DNA from: Methanomassiliicoccales archaeon
GTDB lineage: Archaea; Thermoplasmatota; Thermoplasmata; RBG-16-68-12; SOIM01
NCBI GenBank assembly: GCA_030593295.1
Contig: JAUVHO010000009.1
Location: forward strand, 1 to 47,520
Direction of reading: 5' to 3'
DNA: 47,520 nucleotides
The number at the start of each line of letters is the position of its first letter. Position 1 is the first letter of the stretch. Both the position numbers and the translations under genes were made by a program. Below are positions 29,678 to 38,272 of the stretch, piece by piece. Below the pieces are notes generated by a model. That model saw nothing but the letters and a program-made list of their open reading frames with translations, did no database searches and was not told the origin of the DNA.

Positions 29678-32026
29678 ATGAGATTCAGGTTCATTGTATT
29701 GCCACTCTGGATCATTCTTCTGGCAAGTGTGATGGCACCATCGATACAGGGCACGAATCTGCCTGATCCTATTGTGCCACTCGACTCGGAGACCCCAGTC
29801 CCCAATGGCTGGGTCAACTTCACCACATATGACAGAGGGTTCTTCAGCGGCATTAGGTATGGAGACATGTACTATGTTGGTGAGCACTTCGTCATAAGAA
29901 ACCAGACAGCATGGGAAAGCTTCTGGGCCAATCACAGCGGCAGTCCGGCACCCACGAACATCAGTTGGGGTACCGACATGGTCCTGGCAGCAATCCAAGG
30001 ATGGGTCACTACCTGTTGCGAATCATATATAGAATTCACGAAGGCCTATCGTGACGGGGACAATCTGACTGTATGGATTTACAGGAGCTATCAGCATGGA
30101 ATGCTTCAGGTGATTTCAAACCCATATCACATCATAGTGATTGAGAATGTTCCGAACGTGGAGTTCATAGATCCGATCTTCATCAACGACTTCTTTCCAC
30201 CACAGGGTTCTATATCCATCAATGGGGGAGATGAATGGACCAACTCGACATCGGTCGTCCTCAACTTAGATTTCTACGACGATTCGTCTGGGGTATCGAT
30301 GGTCCGGTACAGCAACGACGGCATTTGGGACACTGAACCTTGGGAAACTCCTCAATGGATCAAACCTTGGACTCTGGAACCGGGTGACGGAATCAAGTCG
30401 GTTTACTACCAAATAATCGACAATGCTGGCCATCAATCCATCACTTACTTGGACTACATCACACTGGATACGACACCTCCAACATTGGTGATTACGATCA
30501 ACGATGGCAGTTTATGGACGAACTCGGTGTTCGTCACTCTCAATATCGCTTCATGGGACAATGTTTCGGGCGTTTCCCAGATACGGTTCAGCGATGATGG
30601 CGTCTGGGACACTGAGCAATGGGAGGCTCTCGGATCATACCGGAACTGGAATCTGACCTCGGGGGATGGCCTGAAGATCGTCTGGTGTCAATTAATGGAC
30701 AATGCACACAACACATTCGAGGCATTGACAGCCGTTGGTTTGGACACCGTTCCTCCCACGGGATATGTCTACGATCCACCGCCAGGTTCCATTCAGTCCT
30801 CCATGTCATTCGTTGTGAGCTGGGGAGGTTTCGATTTCGACAGCGGAATCGCTGTGTACGATGTTCAATACAGGGACGGGGCCTCCGGAACCTGGTCGGA
30901 CTGGATGCTTCAGACCCCGCTCACATCTGCATTGTTCGGACCAATCAGTCCCGTGAATCCTCAGGATGGTCACACCTACTGTTTCCGTGCAAGAGCCAAG
31001 GACATCGCCGGCAATACTGGGGACTACTCAGGCGGACTGGGGGACACATACGTTATCATGGATTTGCAGGCTCTCGATACCAATCCACCGATCATTAGCA
31101 GTCTTCTGCCGTCAAATTCTTCTGTCACGAATGACAACACTCCCACCATCTACGCCGAATACTACGATCCCTCTGGGATCAACGTCGGTAGTGTCCTCCT
31201 TCAGGTAGACGGGATTGACGTCACATCATCAGCACTGGTCACTTCCTCGAGTGTTGTCTACATTCCAACAACACCACTGTCCGAAGGTTCTCATCAGGCT
31301 TACGTCTCTTTGAGGGACAGCTCAGTCAATTCCAACGAAGCCAGTGTTCTCTGGAGATTCAGTGTGGAGACTTCTCTCCCAGACACGACTCCACCCGTGA
31401 TCACCGATTTGCGACCTCTTGACAATTCAGCTAATGAAGATAGCACCCCAACGATATCTGCCAGATACGGAGATTTCTCAGGGATAGACATCAGCAGCGT
31501 CATTCTGAGGTTGGACGGGAATGATGTCACCTCTTCAGCTTCTGTCACCCAGTATGGCATCACGTACGGAGCGACATTCGAGCTGAGAGACGGACTCCAC
31601 TTGGTCTATATTGAGGTACGGGACAATTCCAGCAACAGGAACAAAGCGATCAGGTACTGGTCATTCACGGTTATCTACCAAGATGACATCGACCTGGACG
31701 GTCTGCCGGATGATTGGGAGATGATGAAACTGGGCGACCTCTCTATGGACGGGAGCGACGATCCCGACCACGATGGCCTGACAAACCTGCAGGAATACAA
31801 CCTCCGAACCGATCCCCTAGATGACGATACCGACGGGGATGGGATTGGTGACCGCGATGATCCAAACCCCTTGGTGCCCAAACCGGCTGAGAAGGGGGTT
31901 CTTGAGGAACCTTGGCTGTGGGTCTTGATACTTCTGGTCGTTGTGCTCGTGGCTTCGCTGGTTGTGCTGATTCTGAAGTTCAGAACGGGTAAGGAAGAAG
32001 ATCTCGAACAAGAAGAAGATGCTTGA
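29678..32026 (+). CDS. Large surface protein: PrcB-like domain, Ig-like repeats, thrombospondin-3-like repeats, anchor
   Basis: 782 residues; GGAGGAG sits just before the ATG at 29678. A signal peptide covers about 1-24. The first domain (about 45-165; VIRNQTAWESFWANH, DMVLAAIQGWVTTCCESYIEF) resembles the PrcB C-terminal domain. Two Ig/Fn3-like repeats follow (SINGGDEWTNSTSVVLNLDF; TINDGSLWTNSVFVTLNIAS), then further Ig-like modules with NTPTIYAEYYDPSGIN and STPTISARYGDFSGID. A Ca-binding thrombospondin type 3-like stretch (DIDLDGLPDDWE, DPDHDGLTNLQEY, DDDTDGDGIGDRDD) and a C-terminal helix (WLWVLILLVVVLVASLVVLI) end the protein. No catalytic site is visible; an adhesive or structural surface role is likely. 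Confidence 0.7.
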   Translation: MRFRFIVLPLWIILLASVMAPSIQGTNLPDPIVPLDSETPVPNGWVNFTTYDRGFFSGIRYGDMYYVGEHFVIRNQTAWESFWANHSGSPAPTNISWGTDMVLAAIQGWVTTCCESYIEFTKAYRDGDNLTVWIYRSYQHGMLQVISNPYHIIVIENVPNVEFIDPIFINDFFPPQGSISINGGDEWTNSTSVVLNLDFYDDSSGVSMVRYSNDGIWDTEPWETPQWIKPWTLEPGDGIKSVYYQIIDNAGHQSITYLDYITLDTTPPTLVITINDGSLWTNSVFVTLNIASWDNVSGVSQIRFSDDGVWDTEQWEALGSYRNWNLTSGDGLKIVWCQLMDNAHNTFEALTAVGLDTVPPTGYVYDPPPGSIQSSMSFVVSWGGFDFDSGIAVYDVQYRDGASGTWSDWMLQTPLTSALFGPISPVNPQDGHTYCFRARAKDIAGNTGDYSGGLGDTYVIMDLQALDTNPPIISSLLPSNSSVTNDNTPTIYAEYYDPSGINVGSVLLQVDGIDVTSSALVTSSSVVYIPTTPLSEGSHQAYVSLRDSSVNSNEASVLWRFSVETSLPDTTPPVITDLRPLDNSANEDSTPTISARYGDFSGIDISSVILRLDGNDVTSSASVTQYGITYGATFELRDGLHLVYIEVRDNSSNRNKAIRYWSFTVIYQDDIDLDGLPDDWEMMKLGDLSMDGSDDPDHDGLTNLQEYNLRTDPLDDDTDGDGIGDRDDPNPLVPKPAEKGVLEEPWLWVLILLVVVLVASLVVLILKFRTGKEEDLEQEEDA

Positions 32027-32054
32027 TTACTACTTGCTAGCTCTGGTTCTGCGC

Positions 32055-32636
32055 TTACTCCGCTGACCGAATGTGTCGCGATCTATATCGACTCTCAGTC
32101 AATATCATGTCATATGCCAGGCTTCCGCCCTTCGATTTCTCTTCGATCTCCGAGTGGGCCTCAAAACCAAGTTTCCTGAACATCTTGAGACTCCTGACAT
32201 TGTAATCGCTCACTCCACATCCGAAGATTGCATCTGCGTTCTCTTTCTCGAAACCTAACTCGACCAACAGTCTGACCGCATTTGTTCCAATTCCCTTTCC
32301 CCAGAACTCCTTCTCCCCGATCATGATATCAATCCGTCTCAGGTCCTGGATAGGCATCTTCTCAAGTATCCTCTCCAGATTCATCTTCTGGAGGTAGCAC
32401 TCCCCGATTGGTCTTCCCTCGAACTCAATCATGAAGCAGAACGCGTGCCTGCACACGCCCCGATAGATCCTCTTCACCATCTCCAGGCTGTATCCATCAG
32501 CATTTCCATCGGCATAGTAAAGCACCTCCGGATCGCTGTTCCACTTGTGTAGAATGTCCCAGTCATCTTCTGTCATCGGACGCAGTACTATGTTTCCACT
32601 TCGAAGTGTGATATCATGTTCCTTCAGCTTCTCCAC
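32055..32636 (-). CDS. GNAT acetyltransferase (RimJ/RimL type)
   Basis: 193 residues from a GTG at 32636 (GGGGGAGGG directly upstream); the longer frame lies inside the preceding gene. LRPMTEDDWDILHKWNSDPEV is the start typical of RimJ/RimL-like N-acetyltransferases, and DIMIGEKEFWGKGIGTNAVRLLVELGF contains the acetyl-CoA-binding R/Q-x-x-G-x-G/A loop as W-G-K-G-I-G-T. NVRSLKMFRKLGF is the conserved C-terminal helix. These enzymes acetylate protein N-termini, aminoglycosides or small amines; the substrate here is not predictable. It overlaps no real gene and follows another GNAT gene by 13 bases. Confidence 0.8.
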   Translation of the reverse strand: MEKLKEHDITLRSGNIVLRPMTEDDWDILHKWNSDPEVLYYADGNADGYSLEMVKRIYRGVCRHAFCFMIEFEGRPIGECYLQKMNLERILEKMPIQDLRRIDIMIGEKEFWGKGIGTNAVRLLVELGFEKENADAIFGCGVSDYNVRSLKMFRKLGFEAHSEIEEKSKGGSLAYDMILTESRYRSRHIRSAE

Positions 32637-32649
32637 GTCCCTCCCCCGC

Positions 32650-33150
32650 TCACTCGCGCAGATTCTTCTCATACAAAACGTGATAGCGCTTGAATCCCAA
32701 CTTCTCGTGCAACTTCTGAGAGGCCTCGTTCTCAATGCCAGTGTCCGAGCGAAGCAGATGGGCCCCTCTCACTCTGGCGACCTCCTCTATGTGCTCCAGC
32801 ATCTCCGTCCCGACGCCCTTTCCCCTGAAGTCGACCATTACGGCGATGTCCATCACATAGGCGATAGTCGTATCATAGCCTTCGATGTCCTCGAAGGTCA
32901 CCCACAGGTACCCAACGATCGTTCCGTGCTCATCCTCGACTATCTCGGCGATCGTCCTCTTGTCCTTGGCGGACTCCTCAAGGCGGGAAAGGAACTCCTC
33001 CGGTTGCGGAGATCTCATCCACTTCTCCCAGTACTCCTCGTAAGGCATATTCCGAAATGCCGGCGTCTCAACGGCGTAGTTTATTTGACAATGGACGACC
33101 AGCAAAACTTGCCTGTCCCTCTTGACGTCCATTGGCCTGTATCGAAGCAT
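32650..33150 (-). CDS. GNAT acetyltransferase
   Basis: 166 residues; the ATG at 33150 has GAGG eight bases upstream, and the GTG at 33156 is too close to it. The core is DIAVMVDFRGKGVGTEMLEHIEEVA, with the acetyl-CoA loop R-G-K-G-V-G-T, and EASQKLHEKLGFKRY, the helix with the Tyr general acid region. It lies 11 bases after the cupin gene and just before a second GNAT gene, so the three are probably one transcript. The two GNAT proteins are only distantly alike and are not a recent duplication. Confidence 0.8.
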   Translation of the reverse strand: MLRYRPMDVKRDRQVLLVVHCQINYAVETPAFRNMPYEEYWEKWMRSPQPEEFLSRLEESAKDKRTIAEIVEDEHGTIVGYLWVTFEDIEGYDTTIAYVMDIAVMVDFRGKGVGTEMLEHIEEVARVRGAHLLRSDTGIENEASQKLHEKLGFKRYHVLYEKNLRE

Positions 33151-33161
33151 GTGCACAACCT

Positions 33162-33491
33162 CTACGACTTGATCATCGTGAGGACCATCTTGAACCTGGA
33201 TGCCGCCTTCAAAGCATGCGGTTCGTTGCCCGGCATTATTATCATTTCACCTTCTTTCAGAAGATGCAGTTTGCCGGATATCGTGATCTCCACTTCCCCG
33301 TCCAGCACGTGGACCATTGCATCATAAGGTGTGGTGTGCTCGCTGAGCGCCTGTCCCTCATCAAACGCAAAAAGGGTGACCGTTCCCACGTTCTTGTCGA
33401 CCAAAGTCCTGCTGACTATGGACCCCTCTTGGTATTCCACCAGATCTGCCAGGTTGGTCGCTTCTTGTTTCAGTTCCTCATCCTCTTCCAT
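33162..33491 (-). CDS. Small cupin-domain protein
   Basis: 109 residues. A conserved single cupin barrel: LSEHTTPYDAMVHVLDGEVEI holds the H-x(7)-x motif 1 (the second metal His is replaced in part by Tyr/Asp), and MIIMPGNEPHALKA holds motif 2 with P-x-x-x-P-H. Small cupins of this kind bind a metal and often sense or isomerise small molecules. It is the first gene of a three-gene minus-strand group with two acetyltransferases. Confidence 0.75.
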   Translation of the reverse strand: MEEDEELKQEATNLADLVEYQEGSIVSRTLVDKNVGTVTLFAFDEGQALSEHTTPYDAMVHVLDGEVEITISGKLHLLKEGEMIIMPGNEPHALKAASRFKMVLTMIKS

Positions 33492-33640
33492 TCACCGCAC
33501 CGGACCTCTAATCGAGTTTCAACTTCTTTATCCTATCTGATGGTCTGAAAAACAAAAGACGAAGTGAAGGGGGCCAGACCGACCCAGGTTGCGGTGCACG
33601 ATCCGAGGGGATAGCTAACTTCGCCTCCTTGGGTGTCTAT

Positions 33641-34489
33641 CTAGCTTGGTTTGTACGCCCTCACCTTAACGCTGGATACCTTGGTCGCAGCCTTCAACGC
33701 CTCCTCGGTCGTCAGGTCCGCGTCCTTGAGTATCTGCTGTGCGTTCTCGCCGGTTATGACGTCCCCGACAGGGAACGTGGCCTCGCCGACGACCTCCACC
33801 CTCTCGAATCCGGCGTCCTTGATCGCCTGCAGGTAGTCCTCTCTGAGTATCGCCCCAGAGATACAGCCCACATATGCCTCCTTGGATGCCTTCAGCGCCT
33901 CAGGGAGTTCTCCCAGAAGTACGATGTCCGAGATCATTACCCTGCCGCCCGGCTTCAGTACCCGGAACGCCTCTTCGAACACCCTCTTCTTATCCGGTGC
34001 CAGGTTGATCACGCAGTTGGATATGATCAGGTCGGCGGTGTTGTCCGCGACCGGAAGGTTGTCTATCTCTCCCAGGCGGAACTCCACGTTCTCGACGTTG
34101 CCGTTCTTTGCGTTGGCCCTCGCCCTGTCCAGCATCTCCGGGGTCATGTCGACGCCGATGACCTTGCCGTCCTTCCCGACCTTCTTGGCGGCCAGGAAGC
34201 AGTCTATTCCCGCGCCGGAGCCCAGATCTATGACCGTCTCGCCTTCCTCGATGGAAGCAAGGGCGGTGGGATTGCCGCAGCCCAGGCCCAGGTCCGCTCC
34301 CTCCGGGAGGGCCTCAAGCTCCTCCTTGGAGTAGCCGATGGCCTTGCTGACGGATTCTTGATCGATCGATGGTCCGCAATCGCACGGACCAGATGACTCT
34401 GAACCTGAGGATCCGCAACAGGGGGTGTTGTTCTTAGCGACCTTGGCATAGCCTTCCCGCACGGTCTTCTTGATTTCAGCTTCTTTCAT
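33641..34489 (-). CDS. arsM: Arsenite S-adenosylmethionine methyltransferase
   Basis: 282 residues from the ATG at 34489 (GAGGTG six bases before it). The N-terminus has a Cys cluster (NTPCCGSSGSES, PCDCGPS). The SAM-binding motif I is ETVIDLGSGAGIDCFLAA, preceded by GADLGLGCGNPTAL, which is diagnostic of ArsM; later cysteines (ISNCVINLAPDK) supply As(III) ligands. The enzyme methylates arsenite to mono-, di- and trimethyl forms in the cytoplasm. It lies 16 bases after an AbrB-type gene, and the two share a long leader with operator-like repeats, so arsenic or another soft metal may control them. Confidence 0.9.
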   Translation of the reverse strand: MKEAEIKKTVREGYAKVAKNNTPCCGSSGSESSGPCDCGPSIDQESVSKAIGYSKEELEALPEGADLGLGCGNPTALASIEEGETVIDLGSGAGIDCFLAAKKVGKDGKVIGVDMTPEMLDRARANAKNGNVENVEFRLGEIDNLPVADNTADLIISNCVINLAPDKKRVFEEAFRVLKPGGRVMISDIVLLGELPEALKASKEAYVGCISGAILREDYLQAIKDAGFERVEVVGEATFPVGDVITGENAQQILKDADLTTEEALKAATKVSSVKVRAYKPS

Positions 34490-34505
34490 TCTTATCACCT
34501 CTTGC

Positions 34506-34781
34506 CTAGCCTATCATCTCTTCCAGTACTGGCCCGAGCTTCCCCCGGACCGCGTCGCTGAGCTCATTGACCTTCATTAGGAACACACAACACGAATCGC
34601 CCTCTCCCTCGGACAATACGACGGCCAGCTTGTCTCCTCCCTTGACGCCCATCCTGTCCCTGACCTCTTTGGGCAGGACCGTCTGTCCTCGATCGTCCAC
34701 GCTTATGATGGAAATGACCTGGCAGCAGGTCGACTCCGAGCAATCCTCCCCGCAGGACTCTTCTTCCTCATTCTTTGCCAT
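34506..34781 (-). CDS. AbrB/SpoVT-type regulator with Cys-rich N-terminus (HgcAB-associated-like)
   Basis: 91 residues from the ATG at 34781. Residues 1-20 carry cysteines as C-x3-C-x4-CC (SCGEDCSESTCCQ), then a SpoVT/AbrB swapped-hairpin DNA-binding domain: ISVDDRGQTVLPKEVRDRMG, then GDKLAVVL. The same layout (Cys-rich start, VDxRGQxVLPKE) occurs in small proteins annotated as HgcAB-associated, found next to mercury-methylation genes and elsewhere. Here the partner is arsM. The cysteines could bind As(III) or Hg(II) and switch DNA binding. Another C-C (DSCCVF) is near residue 66. Confidence 0.8.
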   Translation of the reverse strand: MAKNEEEESCGEDCSESTCCQVISIISVDDRGQTVLPKEVRDRMGVKGGDKLAVVLSEGEGDSCCVFLMKVNELSDAVRGKLGPVLEEMIG

Positions 34782-34875
34782 CCTCCTCACCTCTTCTCAG
34801 CTTTCATCTTTCACGTCATTTCGGACGCTTGATCCTCAGCAATCTCGCCCACGCGCTTCCCTCTTCCTTTCTGGA

Positions 34876-34949
34876 CGTGACCATATGACTTCCCTCGTCC
34901 TTGATGGGCGTGACCATCTAGCCTCTCGAGCTTATGTCCGATGTGACCA
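34876..34949. repeat. Three TGGTCAC boxes spaced exactly 33 bases apart
   Basis: GTGACCA cores lie in the 8-mers at 34876-34883, 34909-34916 and 34942-34949 (plus strand: CGTGACCA, CGTGACCA, TGTGACCA). The sequence between them is poorly conserved. 33 bases are about three helical turns, which would put the boxes on one DNA face. They lie within the roughly 220-base leader of the AbrB-arsM transcript. A 32-codon frame reading MVTPIKDEGSH, then MVTSRKEEGSA, also runs through two of them on the minus strand. Confidence 0.5.
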
Positions 34950-35020
34950 CGCCTCGGTCCCTAGCCGCTCTTAGTCTGTCCGCGTCCAATCATGTCACCT
35001 AGAACTCGATAGACTTCAGA

Positions 35021-35057
35021 GTATTTATATTCTTCTGAGAAATCAGAATTTTCTGAT
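35021..35057 (-). promoter_or_regulatory. Promoter of AbrB-arsM with overlapping palindromes
   Basis: On the minus strand TATAAATAC (35029 to 35021) is the TATA box. Just upstream are three half-sites: TTCTGA (35033-35038), TCAGAA (35043-35048) and TTCTGA (35051-35056, plus-strand reading), forming two overlapping inverted repeats, one of them ATCAGAA-TT-TTCTGAT. They flank the BRE position, where a regulator would compete with or help TFB. The rest of 34782-35077 holds the leader with the 33-base repeats and no clear gene. Confidence 0.55.
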
Positions 35058-35077
35058 AATTATGAATTGGAGGACGG

Positions 35078-36952
35078 CTAGAGCCCAACGGTCTTGATCA
35101 AATCCAACGTGTCCATGTCATTTATCTTCACCATTGTGTTGGAGACAGTGTATATGCTATCCTCGATGTAGAGCGATCGCCTCACGTATGAGTCCCACCT
35201 GTAGGTGTATGGGTCGTTTGGATCGTTGTTCATATGGGATATGGTCCCCTTGAGCTCGAAACCATCCTCGATGGTCAGCTTGAAGACAAACGCACCCTGC
35301 ATGACGAACTCACCGTATGCCCACGAAGGTATCTCTCCGGTGTACTTGCTCTCATCCACTTCGTGCAGCTGGATGGGTATTATGAGCAGGTCCTTCGACC
35401 TGTCGAACAGGAAGGCCTTGTGGTCGTAGAGCGCCTCGGAATGCGTTCCCCGGTCTCCGATGTCGATCTTGGCGACCTCCTTCGGCCTGTACACGTTGGT
35501 GACGTCGAACAGGGACATCTTCAGCCCCTGGAACCATGCGAATCTTCCCTGGTCATCGGCGTCCTTTCCTACCCCAATGACGTGGTTCTCATCGTACGGA
35601 TGAAGGTATGTCGAGAATCCCGGGATCTTCAGCTTTCCAAGCACCTTGGGATCTTTGGGGTTCCTGAGATCTATGACGAAGAAGGGATCGATCTGCTTGA
35701 ACGTGACGAGGTAGCAGCGGTTGCCTAAGAACCTCGCCGAGTAGATGGTCTCTCCGGGCGCCAGTCCTTCCAGCTTGCCGATAGTTTCCATGTCCTCGTT
35801 CAGCACGTACACGTTGTTCTTGCTGTCATCTCTCCCCCACCACCACGATCCGACCGTGGTCGCGATCCTGAAGTATCCTTTGTGCTCATCCATCGAGAAC
35901 TGGTTGAGTATCGTCCCTGGGACTATCCCGCTGGCAACATAACTTATCCTGCCTTCTCTGATGGCTATCTTGTGGATCACTGTGCATGGGAACCATTCTC
36001 TTCCAGAGCTTGAAGGCGAGTGTATGTAGTGGTGTTTTGCCAGGTACACATGATCCATGGAGGCATACATCACGTGGCCGGCGTCGGTGAGGTAGACCTT
36101 CTGATTCAATGTCGAGTCTTCCACGTTTATGGAGAGGATCGAGGTCAAGGTGTACGAGTACGCAGGGTCTGCCCAGTAATAGATGTCCCACGGGTTGATC
36201 TGATTCGTGACTCCGTTGTTGGTGGTCACGGGCAGACGGATTTCATCATCGTTGTACCAGTAGTACATGTAATAAGTCACGGCAAGGTAGACATGGTCAC
36301 CTATGAGGCGTGAATCCAGATAGTACCCTTCTGTGGTCACGTTCTGTATCAGGTTGGGATTCGATCTCGAGGATATGTCGTAGACTAGAACGGACGCTCC
36401 GCGGTAGTAAGGTCTGGAGTCCCAGACGTAGTACCCATAGTAATACTCGGACCCTATGATGACAAGTCGTGAATCGGTCACAAAAAGACCGCTCGCATGA
36501 TAGTCCAATTGGATTCTGGAGACCACCTGAGCGTTGATAGCTGGATATGCTCTCAGGATCACCACTTCGTCTCCGGTCAGCACGTAGAGGTACTTGCCGT
36601 CCGTCTTCACTATGTCAGGCTCATCCACTCCCTCCACCTGTATATTGGTTTCAGAGTAGTCAGTGGACCCGCTAGCATCCATCATCATCGTTGTCGTCTC
36701 GCCGGTTCCTCCCAACATAGCCGTCGGTCCACTCGAGTCCCCGATGTTCCTGTCTTTATACTCCTCCCTGGAATCATCTATGAACTTCTTCATCTCAGAG
36801 GAGTTCGAGAAGCTCCTGACGTCGTCGTCATACTCCCCCACTGGCAGATCATCATCATTCGGGTTCAAGGCCACCAGAGCGGAGAGCAGAATGGCCAACA
36901 ACAGAAACACTACTGCCCACACGAACACTACTTGGGAATGCTCTTTCTTCAT
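35078..36952 (-). CDS. Membrane-anchored secreted beta-propeller protein (PF09826 type)
   Basis: 624 residues. An N-terminal signal anchor (about 8-30, VVFVWAVVFLLLAILLSALVA) and an acidic linker precede the family signature TNIQVEGVDEPDIVKTDGKYLYVLTGDEVVILRAYP. The remaining 500 residues are repeated beta blades (GLFVTDSRLVIIGSEYY, DHVYLAVTYYMYYW, YLVTFKQIDPFFVIDLRNP, GDRGTHSEALYDHKAFLFD), as expected of the secreted beta-propeller family of archaea and some bacteria. The length is close to the family norm. Function of the family is not established; a surface binding or folding role is assumed. The gene stands alone, with its own promoter region before 36952. Confidence 0.85.
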   Translation of the reverse strand: MKKEHSQVVFVWAVVFLLLAILLSALVALNPNDDDLPVGEYDDDVRSFSNSSEMKKFIDDSREEYKDRNIGDSSGPTAMLGGTGETTTMMMDASGSTDYSETNIQVEGVDEPDIVKTDGKYLYVLTGDEVVILRAYPAINAQVVSRIQLDYHASGLFVTDSRLVIIGSEYYYGYYVWDSRPYYRGASVLVYDISSRSNPNLIQNVTTEGYYLDSRLIGDHVYLAVTYYMYYWYNDDEIRLPVTTNNGVTNQINPWDIYYWADPAYSYTLTSILSINVEDSTLNQKVYLTDAGHVMYASMDHVYLAKHHYIHSPSSSGREWFPCTVIHKIAIREGRISYVASGIVPGTILNQFSMDEHKGYFRIATTVGSWWWGRDDSKNNVYVLNEDMETIGKLEGLAPGETIYSARFLGNRCYLVTFKQIDPFFVIDLRNPKDPKVLGKLKIPGFSTYLHPYDENHVIGVGKDADDQGRFAWFQGLKMSLFDVTNVYRPKEVAKIDIGDRGTHSEALYDHKAFLFDRSKDLLIIPIQLHEVDESKYTGEIPSWAYGEFVMQGAFVFKLTIEDGFELKGTISHMNNDPNDPYTYRWDSYVRRSLYIEDSIYTVSNTMVKINDMDTLDLIKTVGL

Positions 36953-37111
36953 CTGCTTCCACCGTTATCTATCTAAGTAAAGGGCTATAGATGGTGTTTT
37001 TGGTACAGTGTTTTGTCAATGAAGGATTCTAATCAGAATTAGTTATGCAACTGGAGTGAAGAAATCACTTTTCAGTAAGGGGATGAGGCTGGACCCGTTT
37101 GGCCGATCATA

Positions 37112-37687
37112 TCAGTACGGTTCCGTCCAGATCTCGTAGTAGCTCCTCGGATGTTTGCACGCTGGACATATCTCAGGCGCCTCGGCCCCCTCGTGGACGT
37201 AGCCGCAGTTGTCGCACTTCCACTTCGTGGGCTGTTCCTTCTTGAACACCAGTCCCTTCTCGATGTTATCAAGGATCTTTCGGTATCTCCTCTCGTGGTG
37301 GGACTCGACCTTGGCTATCTCCCTGAAGCTCGCAGCGACCTCCGGGAACCCTTCCTCGTCCGCGATCTTCGCGAAGTTGGGATATATCGTTCCCCATTCA
37401 GCCAGTTCGCCTTCTGCTCCGGCCAACAGGTTCTCGGCCGTGGTCCCCGTCACACCGGCTGGGTACTCGGCCGTTATCTCGACCATTCCGCCCTGCAGGT
37501 GTTTGAAGAAGACCTCCCCGTGCTCTTTCTCGTTCCGTGCGGTCTCCAAGAACAATGCCGATATCTGCTCATATCCTTCCTTCTTCGCCTTTGAGGCGAA
37601 CATGGTGTATCGGTTCCTCGCCTGGGATTCCCCCGCGAAGGCTGCCAACAGATTCTTCTCCGTCTGGGTTCCTTTCAAACTCTCCAT
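37112..37687 (-). CDS. rbr: Rubrerythrin
   Basis: 191 residues. The diiron four-helix domain (about 1-140) has E-x-Q-A-R-N-R-Y in AFAGESQARNRYTMFA, TARNEKEHGEVFF and IAKVESHHERRYRKIL, the Glu/His ligands of the family. A C-terminal rubredoxin-like domain (WKCDNCGYVHEG, ICPACKHPRSYYEI) holds one Fe(Cys)4. Rubrerythrin reduces hydrogen peroxide with electrons from rubredoxin in anaerobes. It is the last gene of the co-directional oxygen-defence cluster starting at 41307, 30 bases after a ferritin-like gene. Confidence 0.95.
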   Translation of the reverse strand: MESLKGTQTEKNLLAAFAGESQARNRYTMFASKAKKEGYEQISALFLETARNEKEHGEVFFKHLQGGMVEITAEYPAGVTGTTAENLLAGAEGELAEWGTIYPNFAKIADEEGFPEVAASFREIAKVESHHERRYRKILDNIEKGLVFKKEQPTKWKCDNCGYVHEGAEAPEICPACKHPRSYYEIWTEPY

Positions 37688-37717
37688 CTTATCACTCCTT
37701 TGTTTGCCTAGTAATCC

Positions 37718-38209
37718 TCACGGTCCCGAATGCATCATGGGTACGTATTCGTCAAAGTCCTCGAACCTCTCCGCAAACTCCTTCTCTATCTCCAGCAGTT
37801 TGTAATGCCCCATCTCCATTGCCGCCAGATAGGCAAGCGTGGCCCTTGTGTTCGGGTCCTCGAACAGCTCTGAGAGCGACTTGTAGAACTCGTTCGCGGC
37901 CATCTCCGCCTTCATGGCGCTCTCCAGTATCTTGGACAGCGGCACCGCCTCATCGGGGAACATTATCTCCGGAAGCGGCACTGGTGATTCTTTCGGCAAT
38001 ACCACTTCTTTCCCGGGGAAGTTCTCTCCATATATCGATTCGAGTTTCTCCTGATGCTTCTTCTCCTCTCCCGCCAGGAAGTTCAACTTGTCTTTCAGGA
38101 AGGCGTTCTTCACACCTTCCGCCAAGGTTGCGTACACCTCGATGGCGCTCACTTCGCTCTTGATCGCTGCCAGGAGCATATCGTCCATGCTGTATTTGCT
38201 CAAATCCAT
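37718..38209 (-). CDS. Ferritin-like diiron protein
   Basis: 163 residues from the ATG at 38209 (GGTGAG just upstream; an ATG at 38221 is an alternative). Two repeated helix pairs carry the carboxylate/His diiron pattern: IKSEVSAIEVYATLA with LNFLAGEEKKHQEKLE, and MKAEMAANEFYKSLS with AAMEMGHYKLLEIEKEF. It is therefore of the rubrerythrin/ferritin-like (DUF2202/COG1633-like) class but lacks a rubredoxin domain. It may oxidise Fe(II) or reduce peroxide. Its place between superoxide reductase and rubrerythrin supports a peroxide role. Confidence 0.85.
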   Translation of the reverse strand: MDLSKYSMDDMLLAAIKSEVSAIEVYATLAEGVKNAFLKDKLNFLAGEEKKHQEKLESIYGENFPGKEVVLPKESPVPLPEIMFPDEAVPLSKILESAMKAEMAANEFYKSLSELFEDPNTRATLAYLAAMEMGHYKLLEIEKEFAERFEDFDEYVPMMHSGP

Positions 38210-38272
38210 CTTGCTCACCATTAATATGTCAGATTCACTAAAGATCCAGTTCCTTGATCCCGGGTTCCTTCG

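Noticed and set aside
34860-34975. 33-base periodic repeats as a CRISPR array
   Set aside because: Only seven to eight bases are conserved per unit, the remainder is not a constant repeat, and no cas genes are present.
36020-36976. Open frames on the plus strand opposite the beta-propeller gene
   Set aside because: They have no start signals or recognisable content and mirror a well-supported minus-strand gene.
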